From contig JADKGC010000015.1 in assembly GCA_016717205.1 (NCBI GenBank), positions 1 through 64,000 of the forward strand: a DNA stretch of 64,000 nucleotides, read 5' to 3'. The position numbers and the translations under genes were made by a program. Below, piece after piece: positions 25,886 to 34,258 of the stretch. The notes beneath the pieces were generated by a model that was not told where the DNA came from, did not search any database, and worked only from the letters and a program-made list of their open reading frames with translations. How positions within the stretch are numbered: the first letter of the stretch is position 1; each line of letters begins with the position of its first letter. Origin of the DNA: Candidatus Flexifilum breve. Its GTDB lineage: Bacteria; Chloroflexota; Anaerolineae; Aggregatilineales; Phototrophicaceae.

Positions 25886-25985
25886 GCGCTTAGCAATTAG
25901 CGCTTAGCAGTTAGCGAAGAGCGGCGACCCCTCGCGGGATCGCGTGCTTTGGGCTAATCGCTGATAGCTAAAGGCTAACAGCTAT
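25881..25985. repeat. Heptamer arrays in inverted arrangement before rplJ
   Basis: Five perfect adjacent NNTTAGC units (25881-25915) are followed, after 37 bases, by GCTAATC, GCTGATA, GCTAAAG, GCTAACA and a partial unit (25953-25985). The two halves are complementary in their constant bases and could pair as a long imperfect hairpin between the attenuator and the rplJ ribosome site. Confidence 0.75.
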
Positions 25986-26000
25986 TTTCAGGAAAGGAGG

Positions 26001-26552
26001 ATGCGCTTGGCAATCACACGGGAGCGCAAAGAAGAACTCGTCGCCACGTATACTCAGTTGTTGAGCAAGACCGATGGTTTCATCCTCGCGGAATATCGCA
26101 AGATGAACACGGACAAGGTCAACGATCTGCGGAAGCGGCTCGGCGACGCGGCGGGTGGCACCTACTCGGTGACCAAGAACACCCTGTTCCGCATTGCGTT
26201 GGAACAAAATGGGTGGCCAGTCCCGCGCGAACTGCTGGAAGGTCAAACCGGGGTCGTGTTCGGCAACGGCAACCTCCCCGCAGTGGCCAAGGCGGTTCAG
26301 GCATTCGCCAAGGACAACGGCGATTTCTTCGTCGTCAAGGGTGGTGTGATCTCCGGTTCCGTCTTCAACGCGAAGGAACTGGAAGCGGTCGCGAACCTGC
26401 CGACGCTCGACGAAATCCATGCTCAGCTCGCGGGTCTGATCGTCCAACCGGCATCGCTGCTGGCGGGGCTGCTCAGCTCGGCAACGGGTCAGGTCGTCAA
26501 CGTGCTGCAAGCTTACTTGCAGGAAAAAGAACAGGGCGATGCCGCCGCTTAA
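26001..26552 (+). CDS. rplJ: Ribosomal protein L10
   Basis: This 183-residue L10 has the family start AITRERKEELVATYTQLLSK, the RNA-binding region FILAEYRKMNTDKVNDLRKR and VTKNTLFRIALEQNG, and the C-terminal helix that carries L7/L12 dimers. GGAAAGGAGG precedes ATG 26001. It anchors the ribosomal stalk. rplK and rplA, often upstream, are absent here, and control comes from the L10 leader. Confidence 0.95.
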   Translation: MRLAITRERKEELVATYTQLLSKTDGFILAEYRKMNTDKVNDLRKRLGDAAGGTYSVTKNTLFRIALEQNGWPVPRELLEGQTGVVFGNGNLPAVAKAVQAFAKDNGDFFVVKGGVISGSVFNAKELEAVANLPTLDEIHAQLAGLIVQPASLLAGLLSSATGQVVNVLQAYLQEKEQGDAAA

Positions 26553-26606
26553 GGCGCATTTCCCCCAACATCACTCGTTAAAATCACAAGCTCGAAAGGA
26601 CTTGAA

Positions 26607-27005
26607 ATGGCAGATTTGAATCGTTTGGTTGATGAACTCAGCGCGCTGACCATTCTGGAAGCGTCGGAACTCAAGAAACTCCTCGAAGAAAAATGGGGTG
26701 TGACCGCGGCTTCGGGCGGCGGCATGATGATGATGGCGGCCCCGGCAGCGGGCGGCGCGGCTGCGGCTGCGGCTCCGGAACCGGTTGAAGAACAGACCGA
26801 ATTCAACGTGATCCTCGACGATGTTGGCCCCAAGAAGATCAACGTCATCAAGGCCGTTCGCCAGGTCACCAACCTCGGTCTGAAGGAAGCGAAGGATCTG
26901 GTCGAAGCTGAAAAGCCGCTGGTCCTCGAAGCCGTCAGCAAGGACAAGGCCAACGAAGCCAAGACGATCATCGAAGCCGAAGGCGCGAAGATCGTTATCA
27001 AGTAA
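26607..27005 (+). CDS. rplL: Ribosomal protein L7/L12
   Basis: This 132-residue stalk protein has the N-terminal dimerisation part (LNRLVDELSALTILEASELK), an Ala/Gly-rich hinge, and the C-terminal domain FNVILDDVGPKKINVIKAVR with NLGLKEAKDLVEAEKPLV. It binds elongation factors. It follows rplJ with a GAAAGGA site, and a terminator ends the operon. Confidence 0.96.
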   Translation: MADLNRLVDELSALTILEASELKKLLEEKWGVTAASGGGMMMMAAPAAGGAAAAAAPEPVEEQTEFNVILDDVGPKKINVIKAVRQVTNLGLKEAKDLVEAEKPLVLEAVSKDKANEAKTIIEAEGAKIVIK

Positions 27006-27028
27006 TTTCGCCCACGCGCGGAATTTCA

Positions 27029-27055
27029 AAGGCGGCTCATCCGAGTCGCCTTTTT
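27029..27055 (+). terminator. Intrinsic terminator after rplL
   Basis: AAGGCGGCTC and GAGTCGCCTT form a 10-base stem with an ATCC loop, followed by Ts. Confidence 0.85.
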
Positions 27056-27083
27056 GATTCCTAAGCTATAGAATGTATTCGGT

Positions 27084-27144
27084 GGACGAGGCATGCCTCG
27101 TCCCTACGAGGTTCGTCTTTGTAGGGACAAGGCATGCCTTGTCC
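27084..27144. repeat. Two family-A palindromes
   Basis: GGACGAGGCATGCCTCGTCC at 27084-27103 is a perfect palindrome with CATG at its centre. GGACAAGGCATGCCTTGTCC at 27125-27144 is a second one. They lie between rplL and the BenE gene. Confidence 0.85.
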
Positions 27145-27179
27145 TTGTTTTATCAAGTGCCTTGAGGAAGAAATTCTCT

Positions 27180-28391
27180 ATGCTCGCTGCCTTTGCCCGT
27201 AATCTGCGCGATCTCCCCGGCGCGCTGACGCCGTCCGCCGTGCTGTCCGGCCTGCTCGTCATCGTGATCGGCTATGCGTCGTCGCTCGTCATCGTCTTTC
27301 AGGCCGCCGCCAATGCTAATTTGACGCCGGGGCAAACGTCGTCGTGGGTGCTGGCGATCACCGTCGGTTCTGGTCTCAGCAGCCTGATCATGAGCCTGTG
27401 GTTTCGCCAGCCCGTTGTCGCCGCGTGGTCGACGCCCGGTGTAGCGCTGCTCGTCATCAGTCTAGGTCAGTATGCCTTCAGCGAAGCCATCGGCGCATAC
27501 ATCCTCGCCAGCGCGGCGATCATGCTGCTCGGTTTTTCGGGTTTGTTCGGGCGGGTGATGGGCTTGCTGCCGATGCCCATCGTGCTCGGCATGCTGGCGG
27601 GCATCCTGATTCGCTTCGGGATCGCCGCGTTTGATGCCATTCCGGACGCACCGTGGATTGTGCTGCCGATGATCGTCGTCTTCTTCGTGCTGCGGCGGCG
27701 CAATTTCCGCGCGCCCGCGGCGATCACGCTGCTTGTGGGGCTGGTGCTGGCGTTCGTGAGCTCGGCTGTGCACGTTGACAGCTTCACGCTTTCGCTGACC
27801 GCGCCCGAACTGACCGCGCCGACGTTCTCGCTGCAGGCGCTGCTCGGCTTGGCGCTGCCCCTGTTCGCGCTGGCGCTCACCGGGCAGAATGCGCCGGGCC
27901 AAGCCGTGCTCAAAAACGCGGGCTACGACGCGCCTATCGACAAGGCGCTGATCGTCACCGGCGGCATTTCGCTGCTCACCGCGCCGTTTGGTGGGCATGG
28001 CGTGACGCTGGCAGCGATTACCGCCGCGCTAGTGACCGGGCACGAGGCGCATCCCGACAAAGACAAGCGCTATTCCGCGGGCGTGGCGACGGGGGTGTGG
28101 TACATCGTGACAGGGATCTTCGGCGCGGCGCTGGTAGCCCTGTTCGCCGGGCTGCCGCACGCGCTGATCGCCGCGACCGCGGGGTTAGGCTTGGTCAGCG
28201 CGATTCTGTCGTCATTGAGCGGCGCGATGACTGCTGTCGAAGGGCGGGAAGGCGCGCTGGCGGCACTGCTGTGCACCGCGGCGAACTTCTCGCTGCTTGG
28301 GATCGGCGCGCCGTTCTGGGGCTTGGTCTTCGGGCTGCTCGTGCATTTCATCATGACGTGGAATCGAACCAAGTTCCCAGCGAAGTCGTAG
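27180..28391 (+). CDS. BenE-family benzoate/H+ symporter-like transporter
   Basis: This protein of about 403 residues has some 11-12 membrane helices and matches the BenE family: LPGALTPSAVLSGLLVIVIG, WFRQPVVAAWSTPGVALLVI, MPMPIVLGML-type segments (here LLPMPIVLGMLAGILIRFGI) and TAPFGGHGVTLAAITAALVT. ATG 27180 has AGGAAG at proper spacing. No benzoate degradation genes are near, so the substrate is uncertain. Confidence 0.85.
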   Translation: MLAAFARNLRDLPGALTPSAVLSGLLVIVIGYASSLVIVFQAAANANLTPGQTSSWVLAITVGSGLSSLIMSLWFRQPVVAAWSTPGVALLVISLGQYAFSEAIGAYILASAAIMLLGFSGLFGRVMGLLPMPIVLGMLAGILIRFGIAAFDAIPDAPWIVLPMIVVFFVLRRRNFRAPAAITLLVGLVLAFVSSAVHVDSFTLSLTAPELTAPTFSLQALLGLALPLFALALTGQNAPGQAVLKNAGYDAPIDKALIVTGGISLLTAPFGGHGVTLAAITAALVTGHEAHPDKDKRYSAGVATGVWYIVTGIFGAALVALFAGLPHALIAATAGLGLVSAILSSLSGAMTAVEGREGALAALLCTAANFSLLGIGAPFWGLVFGLLVHFIMTWNRTKFPAKS

Positions 28392-28418
28392 AATGGTTGA
28401 AGGCTGGAAAGTACCTAC

Positions 28419-28467
28419 ACCTCACCCCCGCCTCTCTCCTAAAGGCGAGGTGATTTAGGGGTGAGGT
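28419..28467. repeat. Short family-B inverted repeat
   Basis: ACCTCACCCCCGCC mirrors GGGGTGAGGT with the CCTCTCCT / AGGCGAGG core inside, just after the transporter gene. Confidence 0.75.
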
Positions 28468-28540
28468 TAGACCACATGTCGATTCTGGTAGTCGCTCGCA
28501 CAAACGTCCGTGCCGACAACCGCCGCTCTCTGCTGAGGAT

Positions 28541-29722
28541 ATGAACTCGATGAACCGATCCATCACACGCGCATTTCATCCAGCCCTGATTCTGCTCTGC
28601 GCGCTGCTGTGCGCCTTTCCCGTCGCGGCCCAGACCGACGCGCCGCAAGTGCAGCCTATCGGCTTCGGCATGACGGTCGAGGAGACAATCAGCGCGACGG
28701 CGGCGTTCGACTGGTGGCAGATCGAAGCGACAGCGGGCGATCAAGTCGACATTGAAATCGAGGCGTACGACGGCCTCGCGCCCGTGATCGGCGTGCTCAC
28801 ATCGGGCGGCACGCTGCTGGAGCGCAGTGAAGACGGTGCACCAAACGGCACACTGCGCCTGCGCTTCGAATTCCCCGAGAGTGGGACATTTGTGATTGTG
28901 GCGGGGCGCGCGGGGCTGGATCAAGGCACGACCATCGGGCGTTACGTGCTGCGCGTCGAACGGGTGGGCACCCCCACGGTGATCGACCCGGCGTTTCAGG
29001 AAGTCACGTTTGTGTGCGAGGATCAGGAAGTCGTCACACTGGCGACCGTCAGCTTCCACATGGATGCCAGTGACATGACGAGTTACCGCGTCACAGTGCT
29101 TGGTGAGTCGGGGTTCGCGCCCGTGATCCGCTTCCTGTCCAGCGCCCAGTCGACCGACGAATGCCTGCTGCCGCGCCCGGAAGACCGCGTGCGGGCCACG
29201 CTCAGCCTGCCGGATGGCACTCAGGTTCCCAGCAATCCCACCAATTCCAATCAATTGGTCATCAGCCCGAACGGTACCGATCTCGGCGAGATGACGGTTA
29301 TCATCGGTGGGGTGGACGGCAGCAGTGGGCAGTACATCGCGCTGCTGGAAGGACTCAACCTTCAGCCAGCCAGTGATACTGATATGTTTAACGTCCGTTT
29401 TGGGCCGCTTCCGGCGCAGAGCACGACGCTCACAGCCTATATGATTCAGGTCTATGATCGGCTTGATCCGGTCGTGCTGCTCGACGAGCAGTCGTGTGAC
29501 GACGCAGGCGCGCGCGGGTGCGAACAGGTCGCCCCGGCAACGGGCACGGGCATTCGCTTTGAGACGTACGGGAACATTGTCGGGGATCGCTTTGACGCGG
29601 GCGCGCTCATCACCGATACCGAGCCGCACACGTTGATTCTCAGCAGCTTTGCGAACCGCACGCAGGGCAGTTACGCGCTCATGCTGGTCGGCGAACTGCC
29701 CCCGCGCAGTTTCGCGGACTGA
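28541..29722 (+). CDS. Secreted protein with PPC-like beta domains
   Basis: A signal peptide (residues about 10-30, ending FPVAAQ) precedes two or three beta-sandwich repeats. The pattern (TISATAAFDWWQIEATAGDQ, SGTFVIVAGRAGLDQGTTIG, YVLRVERVG) is that of bacterial pre-peptidase C-terminal-like domains. There is no catalytic domain, so it is probably a surface or binding protein. A second ATG nine bases in is an equally good start. The gene ends at a 1 kb block of nested repeats. Confidence 0.7.
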   Translation: MNSMNRSITRAFHPALILLCALLCAFPVAAQTDAPQVQPIGFGMTVEETISATAAFDWWQIEATAGDQVDIEIEAYDGLAPVIGVLTSGGTLLERSEDGAPNGTLRLRFEFPESGTFVIVAGRAGLDQGTTIGRYVLRVERVGTPTVIDPAFQEVTFVCEDQEVVTLATVSFHMDASDMTSYRVTVLGESGFAPVIRFLSSAQSTDECLLPRPEDRVRATLSLPDGTQVPSNPTNSNQLVISPNGTDLGEMTVIIGGVDGSSGQYIALLEGLNLQPASDTDMFNVRFGPLPAQSTTLTAYMIQVYDRLDPVVLLDEQSCDDAGARGCEQVAPATGTGIRFETYGNIVGDRFDAGALITDTEPHTLILSSFANRTQGSYALMLVGELPPRSFAD

Positions 29723-29771
29723 CCGACATTTCAATGTCCCGAATATGGTTGAGAGCAAACGTGTTGTGTAG

Positions 29772-29956
29772 GGACGCAATGATGCAATTTAACTTATGAA
29801 GGCGGAGTACCGACCCCACCCCCGGCCCCTCCGTCAACCGAATTCGGGGAGGGGAGCCAGCAAAAGCGTTTTTTCTCCCCTCTCCCCGCTTGCGTGGGAG
29901 AGGGGTTGGGGTGAGGGGCAATCCGTATCGTTTTCTTAAACTGCATCATTGCTTCC
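29772..29956. mobile_element. Family-D terminal-inverted-repeat element carrying a family-B core
   Basis: The left end (GGACGCAATGATGCAATTTA, 29772-29791) and the right end (TTAAACTGCATCATTGCTTC, 29936-29955) are inverted copies of each other. Between them is a full B repeat (29812-29919). The same ends bound the elements at 42590-42735 and 46937-47081, so this is a non-autonomous element of the same family with different cargo. Confidence 0.6.
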
Positions 29957-30054
29957 GACCCGATCCCCACTTCTCACAGGGGTAACTTTTCAATTGTAGG
30001 GACGAGGCATGCCTCGTCCTAATTTCTAGAGAAGGATACAGAGGACAAGGCATG

Positions 30055-30220
30055 AGGGTGTTTAAAAAGCATCCCTTAAAGCCTTTCCTTTCGTCAGCGG
30101 ACGCAATGAATTGCGTCCCTACGAAGACGGTTTCGGCTTGGCAGGCGCTGTTGGCTCCCCTCCCTGAATTCGGGGAGGGGACGGGGGGTGGGGTCGGAAT
30201 CTGACCTTTTTCAACACCCT
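30055..30220. mobile_element. Family-E element inserted in a family-A palindrome, CATG duplication
   Basis: The ends AGGGTGTTTAAAAAG and CTTTTTCAACACCCT are inverted repeats matching at 14 of 15 bases. CATG stands directly outside both ends (30051-30054 and 30221-30224). Outside that are GGACAAGG and CCTTGTCC, the two halves of an A palindrome. The element therefore appears to have jumped into the palindrome centre and duplicated CATG. Confidence 0.7.
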
Positions 30221-30346
30221 CATGCCTTGTCCCTACAAATACCGCTCTCATCAAGATAACTGTGCGCCTTTTTACACATTCTCTTCATTGCGTCCAACCC
30301 CCTGCTTCTCACAGGGGTAGGTTTTCGATTGTAGGGACGAGGCATG

Positions 30347-30450
30347 AGGGTGTTTAAATAGCATCCTTTGAAGCTTTTCCCTTCGTCAGCGGACGCAATG
30401 ATGCAATTTAACTTATGAAGGGGTCGGAATCTGACCATTTCAAATACCCT
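30347..30450. mobile_element. Second, shorter family-E element
   Basis: It starts AGGGTGTTTAAATAGCATCC, follows GGGACGAGGCATG (half an A palindrome plus CATG), and ends TTTCAAATACCCT. Its inside matches E1 but lacks the B-like core and carries a D end (GGACGCAATGATGCAATTTA). The right flank has diverged (CTAG). Confidence 0.6.
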
Positions 30451-30681
30451 CTAGATCGCGTCCCTGCGAAAACCAATTTGGTTTTACGGTCGGTGTTGGC
30501 TCGTCGCCCTGAATTCGTGTGCGGGGTCGGACGCTGCCGACTACCCGAGTAGGACGAATCGGCTACTTGATTTACGGACCACGAAATCGGTTTCAGAGAG
30601 GTTGGCAACCCCGTCTTTCCCCTCAAAAGTGGTGCATGCGCAGCCATCCATGCGATTGGCCTAATCTGAAGTCGAGTAAAA

Positions 30682-30727
30682 ACTAGCCGCTAGTCGAGTT
30701 GACGCTCCCCTCAAACTCGCATACCCT
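30682..30727 (+). promoter_or_regulatory. Promoter/operator candidate for ArsR gene
   Basis: A perfect 13-base palindrome ACTAGC-C-GCTAGT (30682-30694) stands just upstream of TTGACG (30699-30704). TACCCT follows 17 bases later (30722-30727). The -10 is weak. Autoregulation by the ArsR protein would fit but is inferred. Confidence 0.35.
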
Positions 30728-30757
30728 ATATTAAACGCTACTATAAGGGATGAAATA

Positions 30758-31075
30758 ATGTCGCAGAGAACTCAATTGCACATCCTCAACACCGAAGATG
30801 CGCGTCAGATTGCCCGTTTCTTTCAGGTTCTGTCCGACCCCACGCGCGTGCGCCTCGTCAAAGCGCTGGCGGATGGCGAGTGGTGTGTGTCTGAACTCAC
30901 GCATGCGCTCGGCATGGATCAGCCGGCTGTCTCCCACCAGCTCAAGTACCTGCGTGAACAGGGTCTGGTCGCGTGGAAGAAGACCGGTCGGCACGTCTAT
31001 TACACGCTCTCCGATACGCACCTGCGCGATATTCTGATCAGCAGCAAGGCGCACCTGGACAGCCCTAAGGCTTAA
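30758..31075 (+). CDS. ArsR/SmtB-family metal-type repressor
   Basis: This 105-residue winged-helix repressor has FFQVLSDPTRVRLVKALADG, the recognition part ELTHALGMDQPAVSHQLKYL and the wing GLVAWKKTGRHVYYTLSDTH. The last helix DTHLRDILISSKAHLD has Asp, His and His spaced as in the alpha-5 zinc site of SmtB-like sensors, with the final acidic residue one place early. The Cys site of arsenic or cadmium sensors (ELCVCDL type) is reduced to a single Cys (EWCVSEL). A zinc-type sensor is therefore favoured. No transporter is adjacent. Its end overlaps the convergent kinase by 11 bases. Confidence 0.85.
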   Translation: MSQRTQLHILNTEDARQIARFFQVLSDPTRVRLVKALADGEWCVSELTHALGMDQPAVSHQLKYLREQGLVAWKKTGRHVYYTLSDTHLRDILISSKAHLDSPKA

Positions 31076-32582
31076 TTTTCTGCGGTGGCGGGTTCGTCCG
31101 GCGTAACAGTCGCAGCCCCGGTCGGGTGACCGCGGCATGTTCTGGCGAGGCGACGTGCTCCTCAATGTGCGGAAGCGTCACGGTAAAGGTGGTTCCGACG
31201 CCGACTTCGCTCGTCACCGTTATTTTTCCCCCATGCGCGTCCACAATCCAGCGGGCAATCGATAACCCTAAGCCCGCCCCTTCGCCTTTGCGCACGCGTG
31301 ACGGTTCTGCCTGATAGAAGCGGTCGAAGATGCGCTTCAGGTCTTCCGGCGCAATGCCGATGCCGTTATCGGCGACTTCCAGCACGGCTTCTGTTTCCGT
31401 TTTGCTCAAATTGAGGATGATCTGCCCGCCGTCCGGCGTGAACTTGATCGCATTGCTCGTCAGGTTGAGCAGGAGCTGCTTGAGGCGATCCGGGTCGCCG
31501 CTCACGCGCACTGGCTCAAAGTTCAGCACCGTGATTTTGAGGTCGCGGTTGCTGGCGAGCGCGCGTGCTTCGCGCAGCGTTTCCCCAACAATCACGTCGA
31601 GGTCGACCGGCTCGGCATTGAGCGTCAGCCCGCCGTAGTCGGCTTTGGCCAACAAGAGCAAATCGCTGACGAGGCGGGACATGCGTTCGACTTCGCTCTC
31701 AATCGCATCCAGCGAGTCTTTGTCCATGCCGTAGCGCTTGATCAAGTCGACGTGACCGCGAATTGCGGTGAGCGGCGTGCGCAGTTCGTGCGACACATCC
31801 GCGACGAAGCGCTGCTGGACGCTGAACAGATGCTCCAGCCGTTCCATCACGCCGTTGAACACCTGCACCAGCCGTCCAATTTCGTCTTCCGGCCCGGTCC
31901 AGTCGAGGCGCGTTTTGAGGTCATCGGCGGCGGTGATTTTGGCCGCAGCGCGCGTCACCGAGTCAATCGGCTTGAGCGCCCGTTCCGCCAGCAGCAGGCT
32001 GATGCCAATCGACCCGAAGACCGCCAGCGTCATGCTGCCGATGAGGATCGCCAGCAGCCCCTTAGTCGCGAGGTTGACCGCATCAAAGGCGGTCGCCGCC
32101 TGTAGGACGAGCGGTCGCCCCCACACATTAATGGGCCGGGTGAGCACCCGCCACGTTCCGGTCTCCACCGTCACATAGCTGTAGAGGTTCGTCACCACCC
32201 CCGAATCCGAGCTTTGATACAGCGCCGGATCCGGGTTGATCATGCTGGAGTCAATCGGTTGGGTGTAATCGTCGAGGTTGGACGAGGCGCGCAGCAGCCG
32301 CGGCTCCGCCTCGCTCATATCCCACACCTGCACCACCACGCCCGAGGCGCGGAAGACATCAAGCTGTGGGAAAAAGACCACGATCCGTGCCGGGCTGCCA
32401 AATTCGCGGACAAGCTCTGCTGAACTGTTCTTCAGTACCTGATCGACGGTTTCAGTGAGCGTCGTATCGACGCTGGTGACCAGCGTCCAGCGCGAGACGA
32501 AGAACACGCTCACGCCAAAGACGATAATGATCGCCGCGAGGAGGACGGAATACCACAGGATGAGCTTGCTGCGAATGGTCAT
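31065..32582 (-). CDS. Sensor histidine kinase, HAMP type
   Basis: This 505-residue kinase has two membrane helices around an extracytoplasmic domain of about 150 residues, a HAMP linker (RALKPIDSVTRAAAKITAAD), the phospho-acceptor site FVADVSHELRTPLTAIRGHV, the N box NLTSNAIKFTPDGG, and G boxes ADNGIGIAPEDLKRIFDRFY and GAGLGLSIARWIVDAHGG. It resembles the MprB/BaeS group. It is directly downstream of its regulator and ends inside the convergent ArsR gene. Confidence 0.92.
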   Translation of the reverse strand: MTIRSKLILWYSVLLAAIIIVFGVSVFFVSRWTLVTSVDTTLTETVDQVLKNSSAELVREFGSPARIVVFFPQLDVFRASGVVVQVWDMSEAEPRLLRASSNLDDYTQPIDSSMINPDPALYQSSDSGVVTNLYSYVTVETGTWRVLTRPINVWGRPLVLQAATAFDAVNLATKGLLAILIGSMTLAVFGSIGISLLLAERALKPIDSVTRAAAKITAADDLKTRLDWTGPEDEIGRLVQVFNGVMERLEHLFSVQQRFVADVSHELRTPLTAIRGHVDLIKRYGMDKDSLDAIESEVERMSRLVSDLLLLAKADYGGLTLNAEPVDLDVIVGETLREARALASNRDLKITVLNFEPVRVSGDPDRLKQLLLNLTSNAIKFTPDGGQIILNLSKTETEAVLEVADNGIGIAPEDLKRIFDRFYQAEPSRVRKGEGAGLGLSIARWIVDAHGGKITVTSEVGVGTTFTVTLPHIEEHVASPEHAAVTRPGLRLLRRTNPPPQKIKP

Positions 32583-32588
32583 GACGCA

Positions 32589-33272
32589 TTATTCTTCTTC
32601 GCGCAGCACGTACCCGACGCCGCGCACGGTATGCACGAGGCGGGGTTCGCCGTTTTGCTCCGTTTTCTGCCGCAAATAGCGCACGTACACTTCGATGATG
32701 TTGCTTTCACCGCCGAAGTCGTATCCCCACACCCGGTCGAAGATCACGTCACGGGTGAGCACCTGCCGCGGGTTGCGCATGAACAATTCCAGCAGTTCGT
32801 ATTCCTTCGCCGTCAGGTCGATCGGACGTTCGCCGCGGTAGGCGCGGTGCGTGCCCGTGTCGAGCGTCAGGTCGGCAAAGCGCAGAATCTCCGGGCGGGA
32901 GGTCGGCGTTGAGCGGCGAAACAACGCGCGCACGCGGGCCATCAGCTCGTCGACCGAGAACGGCTTGACCAGATAGTCATCTGCGCCCGCGTCCAAACCC
33001 TGCACGCGATCTTTGATGTCGTCTTTGGCCGTGAGCATGAGAATCGGCACGTCGCTGGCGGCGCGCAGGCGCTTGCAGACTTCCAAACCATCTAAACCGG
33101 GGAGCATCCAATCGAGAATGACGAGATCAGGCGGGTTATCACGCGCAATCGCCAGCCCATTTTGACCTTCCCGTGCCACACTGACACGGTAGCCTTCGTA
33201 AATCAAGGCGCGTTCGACAAACTGGGCGATCCGTGCTTCATCTTCGATCAGTAGTATCCGTTCACCTGCCAT
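32589..33272 (-). CDS. OmpR-family response regulator
   Basis: The receiver domain shows LLIEDEARIAQFVERAL, the phospho-Asp in LVILDWMLPGLDGLEVCKRL, and LMLTAKDD and LVKPFSVDELMARVRALFRR. The winged helix ends with SNIIEVYVRYLRQKTEQNGE and TVRGVGYVLREEE. It is followed by its kinase after 6 bases. Confidence 0.94.
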   Translation of the reverse strand: MAGERILLIEDEARIAQFVERALIYEGYRVSVAREGQNGLAIARDNPPDLVILDWMLPGLDGLEVCKRLRAASDVPILMLTAKDDIKDRVQGLDAGADDYLVKPFSVDELMARVRALFRRSTPTSRPEILRFADLTLDTGTHRAYRGERPIDLTAKEYELLELFMRNPRQVLTRDVIFDRVWGYDFGGESNIIEVYVRYLRQKTEQNGEPRLVHTVRGVGYVLREEE

Positions 33273-33381
33273 TCCATTTTCCTATGTGTCGATTGTCGCC
33301 ATACTGTCTAGTATAGCTAAGAATTATGAGTTTCTGAGATGAAGATCAGCGAAAACACACACTTATCACCAATCATTAAGC

Positions 33382-33933
33382 CTACACATCCGCGCTGCCA
33401 TCCCCGTCGAAATCGAGCATATCGCTGCCGAGTTCGTCGTCTTCGTCCCGGCGGCGGTCACTGGGCGGTCGTTTGGCTCCCGGCGCGCGGTGACCGAAAC
33501 GCGGCGTCGGCGGTGTGGGCGGGAGCGGATTCGCCGCCTGCGCGGATGCGCCGGGCGGGACAAACGTGGGCGGCGGCGTGTGATACGAGTCGGCGGGCTG
33601 AATATCATTGGCGACATACGGCGCATTCTGCGGCGTGATCGGCGGCGGTGTGGGCGCGACGGTTTGCTTCTCGATCACCTGCTGGGCGAGCGCCGCGTTG
33701 AAATCGTGCTGCTGCGCGATCGAGCGCAAATCGGCGTGCCCCTTCGGAGCGTAACGGCGTTCGTCTTCCGGGTCCGACTCGGAGAATTGTTCGCGCAGCG
33801 AGAGCAGTAAGGGGATGATGCCGCGTCCCGTGATGCGCATGAAGAGCGCCGCGATGAAGATCACGATCAGCAGGCACAGGAAGGCCAGCACTACCAAGGC
33901 CAGCACAACAATCAGGTTATTGTCGAACGTCAT
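33382..33933 (-). CDS. Single-span membrane protein with Pro-rich cytoplasmic tail
   Basis: One long N-terminal membrane segment (residues about 7-33) is followed by a charged region (LREQFSESDPEDERRYAP), then a Pro/Ala-rich and finally acidic tail (DEDDELGSDMLDFDGDGSAD). No domain is recognised. Good codon periodicity supports it. It stands alone. Confidence 0.6.
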   Translation of the reverse strand: MTFDNNLIVVLALVVLAFLCLLIVIFIAALFMRITGRGIIPLLLSLREQFSESDPEDERRYAPKGHADLRSIAQQHDFNAALAQQVIEKQTVAPTPPPITPQNAPYVANDIQPADSYHTPPPTFVPPGASAQAANPLPPTPPTPRFGHRAPGAKRPPSDRRRDEDDELGSDMLDFDGDGSADV

Positions 33934-34258
33934 ACCCCGCCTTTCCCATTACCTCTATCCATCTCATTTTAACCCCGGGGTCAAGATCAGCAACGGACCA
34001 GCCAGTCCATGATGTGCTAACCCCCTCTCTATGACGGTTCGGGCGGGCAGTCTGCCGCATTCAGACACATTTACCGACCGGGACGAGGCGCCGGGCGTAA
34101 TCCTCACCGCGTCCACTGGAATCCGCGGTGAGCGCAAGCGAGGCGGAAGTTTTCGTACACTATGTATGAGACGTCATAGTCATTTTGATGACTCTTGGCG
34201 TGTTCAGCCAGGCGAATGTGCTAGATAATGGTTAGGCTTACTTCTGACAGGATCGATT
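33934..34258. other. Divergent intergenic region, no gene seen
   Basis: This 325-base space lies between two divergent genes. It holds small inverted repeats such as AGTCAT-TTTG-ATGACT (34178-34193), a possible operator upstream of the aminotransferase. I see no coding frame with good character and no family A-E repeat. Confidence 0.4.

Larger units (their letters stand above)
29723..30757. repeat. One-kilobase gene-free block of nested repeats
   Basis: The block contains, in order, element D (29772-29956), an A palindrome (GACGAGGCATGCCTCGTC, about 30000), element E1 (30055-30220), a partial direct copy of the left part (TTCTCACAGGGGTA at about 29971 and again at about 30306), element E2 (30347-30450), and a gene-free tail up to the ArsR promoter. 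Both E copies contain pieces of D, including the fused ends GGACGCAATGAATTGCGTCC at 30099-30118. No reading frame here looks coding. Confidence 0.75.
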
